Under the pieces are notes generated by a model, which was not told the DNA's origin, did no database searches, and was given only the letters and a program-made list of their open reading frames with translations. A stretch of DNA of 5,816 bases from CAZFQD01 sp964520885 (lineage in GTDB: Bacteria > Bacillota > Clostridia > Oscillospirales > SIG519): NCBI GenBank assembly GCA_964520885.1, contig CAZFQD010000133.1:1-5816 (forward strand). The letters are read 5' to 3'. Position numbers and translations under genes: made by a program. Positions 1 to 5,274 of this stretch are shown piece after piece. Numbering within the stretch: position 1 is the first letter of the stretch; each line of letters opens with the position of its first letter.

Positions 1-2
1 AT

Positions 3-740
3 AACTGTAATTCACTGTGGAAATTAAAAGAAAAAATATATAAAGAATTAGATATTGATATAATTGTCTCAACTCCTTATATGTATAATATGTTGAAAAA
101 AAGCCCAATAACTAAGCACTTTGAAAATGTTCATATTATCCCTTTTGGGATAGATTTAAATAAATTTTGTAGTGATAATATTTTAAGAGAAGAAACAAGA
201 AATAAGTTTAACATACCAAAAGATGATGTAGTTTTGTTCTTTAGGGCACAAAAAGAATTTAAAGGAACTCAGTATATAGTTGAGGCTTTAAAGATGCTTA
301 AATCTAATAAAAATATTACTTTAATAAGTTGTAGTGAAAAAGGATTATTAGAAGAACTTACCGAAAAGTATAATATTATTGAACTTGGATATGTAGAAGA
401 TGATGAAATAGTTAGTGTATATAATGCTTGTGATATTTTTTTAATGCCTTCAAAAGGTGAAAGTTTTGGTATGATGGCAATAGAAGCTATGGCTTGCTCA
501 AAGCCTGTAATTGTATTTGATAATACAGCATTACCTTTTGTAACTTTTGCTCCCGATTGTGGAGTATTAGTCAAAGATAAAAGCTCTTACGAATTATCAC
601 AAGCAATCAAATTATTAGTAGAAAATGAAGATGAGAGAAATAGACGAGGTGTTTTAGGCAGAAAATTAGCCGAAGAACATTACGATATTAATGTGTATAA
701 CAAAAAAATGTTAGAGATATATGAAAAAGCCAATGAAAGA
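3..740 (+). other. GT4-family glycosyltransferase domain (GT-B fold, C-terminal half and part of N-terminal half)
   Basis: Part of the large fusion gene. Seen: the interdomain motif IPFGIDLNKF (residues 20-29), a strand-turn with R55 and K61-G62 (FFRAQKEFKG) where GT4 enzymes bind the nucleotide-sugar phosphates, and ESFGMMAIEAMA (127-138), which contains the E-x7-E pair (E127, E135) typical of retaining GT4 enzymes, then KPVIVFDNTALPF and GVLV. The usual Gly of the GR..KG loop is replaced (FRAQ), and the acidic residue common in the xxPE segment is Phe (ALPF), so this is a divergent subgroup. About the first 130-150 residues of the acceptor-side Rossmann fold should lie upstream of the window. 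A sugar transfer from a nucleotide donor is inferred; donor and acceptor are unknown. Confidence 0.88.
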
Positions 741-3593
741 CAAATCAATAAAAAACAAAAGCATAACAAAAAAAATAGAGTTGATTATAGTTCACCACAA
801 GTTCAAGTATTATTACATAAACTAAAAGTCATTTCAATAAATATTTTTGGACAAGAATTGCCAAACCTATCATTTTTTAAAAAGACAAATTCCAATTATT
901 ATCCGAAAGATTATAAAATTGATTACTCTGATTCTCAAATCCAAAGTATTATTAATAAATTCAATTATGATTTATATAATAGTATTATTGAAAAAAAAGC
1001 ATCTAAAGAAAACTTAAATCCTTTAAAGTATTTAATAATGTTAAAAAATGATAGAAAAAAAATTAAAGAGGTAGCAAAGAATTCGTTAAAGAATTATCCA
1101 ATTATTCTTAAAAGCTTGAAAACCATTTATAATTTGTTAAAAAATATCAAGCACAGAACTTTAAAATATAAAATTTCAATAATAGAAAATGAAAATAAAT
1201 ATTTGTATGAACAAATCAAATATTTTGAAAATGAACAAATCACTTTTTATGACACGATTGATAGTTTATCAGAAAAAAATGATCAATTAAGTAATGAGAT
1301 AAAAAATATTAGTGATAATAACAATTCTCTTTCTGAACAAAGAACTCAATTGCTTAATAAAGTAAGTGATTTAGAAAAAAACGAAAATAAATTATTGAAA
1401 TCAATAAATTCCTTTAATAAATTATTTGCAGATGATAAAAAAAATATATTGTATTATCATGGTGGTAGTGGTAATCATGGCTGTGAAGCACTTGTCAGAA
1501 CACTTGTTGATATAAATAATTTTAAAAAGGATGAAACTTGTTTATATTCTTATGTTTCTGATGATGACTATAAATTTAAAATTAATGAAATTATTAAGTT
1601 CATATCAAGCTCAAAATTAGATACTGCGGAAATGAACAATGATTATTATAGTAGTAATTCTATAGCCTTATCTATCGGAGGGGATAATTATTGCGGATAT
1701 GATTATGGAACAAAAAAATTGGAAAAGTATAATCGGAAATTTAATGATTTAGGAGTAAAAACTGCTTTAATTGGATGTAGTATTGAACCTGATATTCTTG
1801 CACATAGTGAAGTTTTAGACGATTTAAACTGTTTTTCATTAATTACTGCACGAGAAACAATAACTTATGACGCATTAATGAAAGAAGGAATTAACAGAAA
1901 TACTCATCTTATACCGGACAGTGCTTTTACACTGCCCACAGCTAAAATAGATTTACCGGAAGGATTTACACAAGGAAATACAATAGGATTAAATGTCAGT
2001 GATTTAGTTCAGTCTTATGATGGGACAAATAATATTACTTATGATAATTATAAAAACTTAATTGAATATATAATTGAAAATACTGACTACCAAATTGCAT
2101 TAATACCACATGTTATTCAGCAACACAATAATGACTATATTACATTATCAAATCTTTTTAATGAGTATAAACATACCAATAGGGTTTTATTAATAAATGA
2201 TTGTATCTGTAATGAACTAAAAGGATATATTAGCAAGTGTAAAATATTTGTCTGTTCAAGGACTCATGCATCTATTGCCGCCTATTCAACTTGTGTTCCA
2301 ACTTTGGTGCTTGGATATTCAGTTAAATCAAGAGGAATTGCAAAAGATATTTTTGGAACCGAACAAAATTATGTTATTCCTGTTCAATCTTTAATAGAAA
2401 CTAATGACTTAACTAAAGGATTTATTTGGATAGAAAATAATTATGATAAGATTAAACAGCATTTAGAAAAAGTAATGCCGGATTATATTAAAAGATGCTA
2501 TGATTTAAAACCTTTAATAGATAAATTGAAAATGCAAGAAAAATCTATAAAGAGTTTAGCAATGTCAAAAGAATGCACTGGTTGCAGTGCTTGTTTTAGT
2601 ATTTGTCCTCAAAAATGTATTACTATGGAATTTGATAAAGAGGGTTTCCTAAATCCGATAACAGATTTTACAAAATGCGTTAAATGTGATTTGTGTAAAG
2701 ATGTCTGCCCTGCAAATAAGCAGTATAAATCAACAGAAAATGTTATTTGTTATGCCGCCAAGAATAAAGATATTTTAGTAAGACTTAGCAGTTCAAGCGG
2801 AGGTATTTTTAGAATTTTAGGTGAAAAAACAATAAATGAAAAAGGCACCGTCTTTGGTGCAGCATTTGACTGTGAGAATACTGTATGTCATATGGAAATT
2901 GACAATATTAATGACTTGAAAAAATTACAAGGCAGTAAGTATGTTCAAAGTGATTTAAAAGACACTTATAAGATAGTTAGACAAAGATTATTTGCAGATA
3001 AAAAAGTATTGTTTTCAGGGACACCTTGTCAGATACAGGGATTAAAATCATTTTTGAATAAAGATTATAAAAACTTAATTAGCGTTGATTTTATTTGTCA
3101 TGGAGTGCCAAGTTCAAAAATATTTAAAAAATATTGCCAAGAGTTGGAAAAAGAATATAATAGTAAAATAAAAGAGATTGATTTTAGAAACAAAGATAAT
3201 GGCTGGAGAAATTATAACATTAAAATTATTTTTGATAATGGAAACATAATAGTTGAAAATTTTGCCCAAAACAAGTATATGAATAATTTTTTACAAAACT
3301 TAAGTTTAAGAAACTGTTGTTATGATTGCAAAGCTAATAATTTTAGAAGCGGAAGTGATATTACTTTGGGCGATTATTGGGGAATTGAGAATATACATCC
3401 AGAATTTGATGATGATATAGGAATTTCTTTAGTAATTATAAAGAACCAAAAAGCAAAAGAATTATTTGCATTAATAAAAGATAAGTTTGAGTTTGTTCAA
3501 ACTGATGTTGCAAAAATAATTCCTTATAATCAATGTATATCCAAGTCAGTTGATATTAATGCTGAGAGGGAATCGTTTTTTATGAAATATTAA
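3..3593 (+). CDS. Multidomain surface-polysaccharide enzyme: GT4 glycosyltransferase - coiled coil - pyruvyl transferase - FrhB-like Fe-S protein (5' partial)
   Basis: Residues here and below are counted from the Met codon at 81. The frame is open to the left edge; the 26 codons before 81 fit the GT4 fold (start LWKLKEKIYKELDIDIIVS), so 81 is internal and the true start is outside the window. Order of parts: GT4 C-terminal half (to about residue 220), Lys/Asn-rich linker (221-360), coiled coil (361-449), polysaccharide pyruvyl transferase (453-800), two [4Fe-4S] clusters plus FrhB/FdhB-like domain (829-1170). No signal peptide or membrane segment is visible, so it should be cytoplasmic, acting on lipid-linked glycan before export. 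The Wzm/Wzt-type exporter genes follow at once, which supports a polysaccharide role. The parts usually occur as separate proteins; with the missing N-terminal GT half the full chain probably exceeds 1,300 residues. Domain families are secure; sugar substrates and the redox reaction cannot be told. Confidence 0.93.
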   Translation, partial: NCNSLWKLKEKIYKELDIDIIVSTPYMYNMLKKSPITKHFENVHIIPFGIDLNKFCSDNILREETRNKFNIPKDDVVLFFRAQKEFKGTQYIVEALKMLKSNKNITLISCSEKGLLEELTEKYNIIELGYVEDDEIVSVYNACDIFLMPSKGESFGMMAIEAMACSKPVIVFDNTALPFVTFAPDCGVLVKDKSSYELSQAIKLLVENEDERNRRGVLGRKLAEEHYDINVYNKKMLEIYEKANERQINKKQKHNKKNRVDYSSPQVQVLLHKLKVISINIFGQELPNLSFFKKTNSNYYPKDYKIDYSDSQIQSIINKFNYDLYNSIIEKKASKENLNPLKYLIMLKNDRKKIKEVAKNSLKNYPIILKSLKTIYNLLKNIKHRTLKYKISIIENENKYLYEQIKYFENEQITFYDTIDSLSEKNDQLSNEIKNISDNNNSLSEQRTQLLNKVSDLEKNENKLLKSINSFNKLFADDKKNILYYHGGSGNHGCEALVRTLVDINNFKKDETCLYSYVSDDDYKFKINEIIKFISSSKLDTAEMNNDYYSSNSIALSIGGDNYCGYDYGTKKLEKYNRKFNDLGVKTALIGCSIEPDILAHSEVLDDLNCFSLITARETITYDALMKEGINRNTHLIPDSAFTLPTAKIDLPEGFTQGNTIGLNVSDLVQSYDGTNNITYDNYKNLIEYIIENTDYQIALIPHVIQQHNNDYITLSNLFNEYKHTNRVLLINDCICNELKGYISKCKIFVCSRTHASIAAYSTCVPTLVLGYSVKSRGIAKDIFGTEQNYVIPVQSLIETNDLTKGFIWIENNYDKIKQHLEKVMPDYIKRCYDLKPLIDKLKMQEKSIKSLAMSKECTGCSACFSICPQKCITMEFDKEGFLNPITDFTKCVKCDLCKDVCPANKQYKSTENVICYAAKNKDILVRLSSSSGGIFRILGEKTINEKGTVFGAAFDCENTVCHMEIDNINDLKKLQGSKYVQSDLKDTYKIVRQRLFADKKVLFSGTPCQIQGLKSFLNKDYKNLISVDFICHGVPSSKIFKKYCQELEKEYNSKIKEIDFRNKDNGWRNYNIKIIFDNGNIIVENFAQNKYMNNFLQNLSLRNCCYDCKANNFRSGSDITLGDYWGIENIHPEFDDDIGISLVIIKNQKAKELFALIKDKFEFVQTDVAKIIPYNQCISKSVDINAERESFFMKY
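777..971 (+). repeat. Two-copy degenerate peptide repeat in the linker (DYSxxQ[VI]Q)
   Basis: The linker between the GT4 domain and the coiled coil holds the same short pattern twice: VDYSSPQVQVLLHKLK (residues 234-249, from about position 780) and IDYSDSQIQSIINKFN (280-295, from about 918). Six of sixteen residues are identical (D, Y, S, Q, Q, K) and most others are conservative swaps (V/I, L/I, L/F, H/N). Copies are 46 codons apart. Function unknown; a short helical docking or self-association motif is possible. Two copies in a low-complexity linker could also be chance. Confidence 0.45.
1161..1427 (+). other. Long coiled coil inside the fusion protein
   Basis: Residues 361-449 show an unbroken heptad register: L361, I368, L375, F382, F389, L396, L403, I410, L417, L424, L431, L438 and F445, thirteen hydrophobic residues exactly seven apart. 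The second core position (+4) reads I365, N372, I379, Q386, I393, N400, I407, N414, R421, V428, E435, I442, F449, so hydrophobic and polar residues alternate. There is no proline in the segment. At about 0.15 nm per residue the helix would span about 13 nm. It separates the glycosyltransferase from the pyruvyl transferase, so it probably makes the protein an oligomer and holds the catalytic parts apart. Polar core residues usually fix the helix number and register, which suggests a specific parallel assembly. Confidence 0.85.
1437..2480 (+). other. Polysaccharide pyruvyl transferase domain (WcaK/CsaB/PssM-type)
   Basis: Residues 453-800. This family transfers the enolpyruvyl/pyruvyl group of phosphoenolpyruvate to sugar hydroxyls, giving acidic pyruvate ketals on exopolysaccharides or cell-wall polymers. 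Seen in order: the N-terminal strand and glycine loop ILYYHGGSGNHGCEALVR (456-473), SIGGDNYCGYD (531-541), ALIGCSIEPD (562-571), ARETITYDAL (590-599), the PDSAF segment (612-616), then the second lobe with IGLNVSDL (635-642), ALIPHV (673-678), and SRTHASIAAY (726-735) followed by VPTLVLGYSVKSRGIAKDIFG (739-759, quoted to mark the conserved Ser-Lys and Gly). All landmark motifs of the GT-B-like fold are present, so the domain looks complete and active. The acceptor sugar cannot be predicted. Confidence 0.9.
2565..3593 (+). other. 2x[4Fe-4S] ferredoxin plus FrhB/FdhB-like (F420 hydrogenase/dehydrogenase beta) domain
   Basis: Residues 829-1170. Two cluster motifs are complete: C832-x2-C835-x2-C838-x3-C842-P and C866-x2-C869-x2-C872-x3-C876-P. 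Next comes the FrhB/FdhB N-terminal part with SSSSGGIF (903-910) and the C-terminal part with LFSGTPCQIQG (977-987), DFICHGVPS (1003-1011), FRNKDNGW (1035-1042) and CCYDC...SDITLGDYWGI (1079-1102). Family members use FAD and iron-sulfur clusters to pass electrons; true FrhB enzymes reduce F420. Relatives in capsule and exopolysaccharide loci of anaerobes, often next to a pyruvyl transferase gene, are only named after FrhB and their reaction is not known to me. A flavin-dependent redox step on a sugar or lipid intermediate is inference. The C-terminal ending (YNQCISKS...RESFF) matches the usual end of such proteins, so the 3' end is intact. Confidence 0.88.
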
Positions 3594-3658
3594 ACATAGA
3601 CTGTGTTTTTAAATAGTAATAATATATTGATAAAAATAATAATTAATGTGAGGTGCCT
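3594..3658 (+). other. Intergenic gap between fusion gene and exporter permease
   Basis: These 65 very AT-rich bases contain no convincing terminator and no good promoter. A 5-bp A/T hairpin (3592-3596 with 3604-3608) followed by a few T is too weak to call, and a TTGATA at 3627-3632 has no -10 at a proper distance, since that would fall on the ribosome binding site. The exporter genes are therefore probably read through from the large gene upstream. Confidence 0.4.
3650..3655 (+). promoter_or_regulatory. Ribosome binding site of the permease gene (decides start)
   Basis: GAGGTG, a strong match to the anti-Shine-Dalgarno sequence, lies 5 bases (counted from GAGG) before the ATG at 3659. It overlaps the in-frame GTG at 3653, which thus belongs to the binding site and is not the start codon. 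Confidence 0.75.
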
Positions 3659-4441
3659 ATGACTATAATAAACAGCATAAAAAATATGAAACAATTCAGA
3701 TATCTTCTCTCGCAACTTGTGGGCAGAGATTTTAAAGTCAAGTACAAAAGGTCAGTACTTGGCGTTTTGTGGAGCATACTTAACCCTTTACTTATGATGA
3801 CAGTAATGAACTTTGTTTTTTCAAATTTGTTTAAATTTGATATTCCTAATTACATTGTTTATCTTATGGTAGGATTGGTTTTCTTTAATTTTTTTGCTGA
3901 GGCAACTAATCTTGCTATGAGTTCAATAGTGGGCAATTTCAGCCTTATTACTAAAGTTTATGTTCCAAAATATATTTTCCCATTATCAAAAGTAATACTT
4001 AGCCTTATTAACTTTGGCTTTTCACTAATTGCTTTATATTTTATCATATTTTTATCAGGCATAAGATTAAATTTTGCTCATTTACTGCTACCATTAGATT
4101 TTATTTACATTGCTATTTTTGCTTTAGGAGTATCTCTTTTTCTATCTGCAATTTCTGTATTTTTCAGAGATATGTTTTATATTTATGGAATTGTTCTTAT
4201 GACATGGACTTATTTAACTCCAATAATGTGGCCTGAAAGTATAATTCCCTCACAATATCTAATATATTTTAAATTAAATCCATTGTATCATTATATTAAA
4301 TATGCGAGAGATATAATTTTACACGGACAAATTCCATCACTAAATCAGCACTTGTTATGTTTAGCAGTATCTTTGATTACTCTTGCATTTGGAGTTTGGT
4401 TTTTTAGAAGAAGACAAAACGATTTTATATATTATATATAA
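3659..4441 (+). CDS. Polysaccharide ABC exporter, permease subunit (Wzm/TagG-like, ABC2 membrane family)
   Basis: Integral membrane half of an exporter that moves lipid-linked polysaccharide or teichoic-acid-like polymers out of the cytoplasm, working as a dimer with the ATPase encoded next. The 260-residue product has the family's usual size. Seen: an amphipathic N-terminus followed by the conserved KYKRSVLGVLWSILNPLL (residues 28-45), then about six hydrophobic segments near 34-57, 64-86, 108-134, 143-168, 173-192 and 231-249, the FFRDM element at 168-172 after segment 4, TPIMWP (187-192) in the re-entrant loop region, NPLYHYIKYARD (207-218), and the typical end RRRQNDFIYYI. ATG 3659 is chosen over the in-frame GTG 3653 because the latter lies inside the Shine-Dalgarno site. 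The ATPase gene starts 30 bases downstream. Transported polymer unknown; probably the glycan modified by the upstream fusion enzyme. Confidence 0.93.
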   Translation: MTIINSIKNMKQFRYLLSQLVGRDFKVKYKRSVLGVLWSILNPLLMMTVMNFVFSNLFKFDIPNYIVYLMVGLVFFNFFAEATNLAMSSIVGNFSLITKVYVPKYIFPLSKVILSLINFGFSLIALYFIIFLSGIRLNFAHLLLPLDFIYIAIFALGVSLFLSAISVFFRDMFYIYGIVLMTWTYLTPIMWPESIIPSQYLIYFKLNPLYHYIKYARDIILHGQIPSLNQHLLCLAVSLITLAFGVWFFRRRQNDFIYYI

Positions 4442-4460
4442 GTTTATTTATAATAGAAAT

Positions 4461-4464
4461 GAGG
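4461..4464 (+). promoter_or_regulatory. Ribosome binding site of the exporter ATPase gene
   Basis: GAGG lies 7 bases before the ATG at 4472 within the 30-base gap after the permease stop. The short gap and lack of a terminator support one transcript for both exporter genes. Confidence 0.6.
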
Positions 4465-4471
4465 CAATTTA

Positions 4472-5200
4472 ATGATTAAACTTGATAATGTTTCAATGAA
4501 ATTTAATTTAGGCAGAGAACATATAGTAACTTTAAAAGAATTACTAATTAAAAGAGTAAAAAGGGAATATAAAACTCAGGAGTTTTGGGCATTAAACGAT
4601 GTTTCGTTTGAACTTCAAAAGGGCGAAGTATTGGGTATTTTAGGAGTAAATGGCTCTGGAAAATCTACTTTGCTTAAAATTGTTGCAGGGGTAATGAAAC
4701 CTACAAAAGGGATAGTCCAAGTTAGCGGAAAAATTTCTCCTATGATAGAACTTGGTGCTGGATTTGATGTTGAGTTAACGGCAAGAGAAAATGTTTTCTT
4801 AAATGGTGCAGTTTTGGGATATAGTAAAAGTTTTCTTGAAGAAAAATTCCAAGAAATAGTTGATTTTTCTGAACTTAAAGATTTTATGAATGTTCCTGTA
4901 AGAAATTTTTCATCAGGAATGGTTGCAAGACTTGCATTTTCAATTTCAACTATTGTAGCACCTGAAATATTAATAGTTGATGAAATATTATCAGTTGGGG
5001 ACATTCCATTTCAAAGGAAAAGTGAAGAAAAGATGATTTCAATGATTAATGGTGGAGCTACCGTTATGTATGTTTCTCATTCTTTAGATACTATTAAAAA
5101 GATTTGTAATAGAGCAATTTGGTTAGACCATGGAAATATCAAAGCGATTGGTGAGGCCACCTCGGTATGTAATGAATATTTGAAATATTGTAATGGCTAA
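4472..5200 (+). CDS. Polysaccharide ABC exporter, ATP-binding subunit (Wzt/TagH-like, short form)
   Basis: Cytoplasmic ATPase that powers the permease encoded just upstream. Seen: Walker A GVNGSGKST (residues 58-66), the subfamily block ELGAGFDVELTARENVFLNG (93-112), ABC signature FSSGMVARLAF (146-156), Walker B ILIVDE (166-171) followed by ILSVGD, and the switch histidine in YVSHS (H203). The N-terminal stretch LKELLIKRVKR...EFWALNDVSF (21-46) matches the gate-helix insertion of Wzt/TagH exporters rather than drug or lipid ABC proteins. At 242 residues it ends just after the nucleotide-binding domain and lacks the roughly 150-200 residue C-terminal carbohydrate-binding domain of E. coli O9a-type Wzt, so it should not select chains by a terminal cap. 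All ATPase residues are intact. Subfamily call is firm; TagH versus Wzt identity cannot be fixed without the host. Confidence 0.94.
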   Translation: MIKLDNVSMKFNLGREHIVTLKELLIKRVKREYKTQEFWALNDVSFELQKGEVLGILGVNGSGKSTLLKIVAGVMKPTKGIVQVSGKISPMIELGAGFDVELTARENVFLNGAVLGYSKSFLEEKFQEIVDFSELKDFMNVPVRNFSSGMVARLAFSISTIVAPEILIVDEILSVGDIPFQRKSEEKMISMINGGATVMYVSHSLDTIKKICNRAIWLDHGNIKAIGEATSVCNEYLKYCNG

Positions 5201-5247
5201 TTTATTATTGATATTTTTGCATATTAGTGATATATTTAATAATAAAT
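5200..5247. repeat. A/T-only inverted repeat around the flavodoxin promoter
   Basis: Arms ATTTATTATT (5200-5209) and AATAATAAAT (5238-5247) are perfect 10-base reverse complements with a 28-base centre. The putative -35 and -10 boxes lie within or between the arms. Inside, TGATATTTTT (5209-5218) and TGATATATTT (5228-5237) form a 9/10 direct repeat 19 bases apart. It could be an operator or a weak RNA hairpin between the genes. With arms made only of A and T, chance is a serious alternative; there is no GC stem with T tract as in an intrinsic terminator. Confidence 0.4.
5208..5236 (+). promoter_or_regulatory. Candidate sigma-70-type promoter for the flavodoxin gene
   Basis: TTGATA (5208-5213) is separated by exactly 17 bases from TATATT (5231-5236), which is preceded by TG one base upstream (extended -10, TGA before TATATT). 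Transcription would start near 5243, leaving a leader of about 30 bases that includes the Shine-Dalgarno at 5263. The match is good, but the region is nearly all A/T, so false positives are easy. Confidence 0.5.
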
Positions 5248-5262
5248 AAATATTTTAGAAAT

Positions 5263-5268
5263 AAGGTG
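5263..5268 (+). promoter_or_regulatory. Ribosome binding site of the flavodoxin gene (decides TTG start)
   Basis: AAGGTG ends 6 bases (AAGG ends 8 bases) before the TTG at 5275. No comparable site precedes the in-frame GTG at 5227, which lies inside the candidate promoter. Confidence 0.65.
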
Positions 5269-5274
5269 TTTAAA

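Noticed and set aside
269..574. Open frame of 101 codons on the minus strand
   Set aside because: Lies wholly inside the GT4 domain coding region, has no ribosome site or recognisable domain, and its composition is that of an antisense shadow.
2565..3593. Reading the FrhB-like domain as evidence for a true F420-reducing hydrogenase and therefore a methanogen
   Set aside because: The family name is inherited; such domains are common in polysaccharide loci of bacteria that lack F420, and there are no hydrogenase alpha or gamma subunit genes here.
3592..3610. Possible terminator after the fusion gene (AAACA / TGTTT stem followed by T)
   Set aside because: Only five mostly A-T pairs with a 7-base loop; expected by chance here and too weak to stop transcription.
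3597..3625. Possible promoter TAGACT-N17-TAATAT before the permease
   Set aside because: Both boxes match only four of six consensus bases in very AT-rich DNA.
3653..3658. GTG at 3653 as start of the permease
   Set aside because: It is part of the GAGGTG Shine-Dalgarno site that serves ATG 3659, and has no site of its own.
4615..5004. Open frame of 129 codons on the minus strand
   Set aside because: Antisense to the conserved nucleotide-binding core of the exporter ATPase; the protein is low in recognisable motifs and its frame is explained by codon bias of the real gene.
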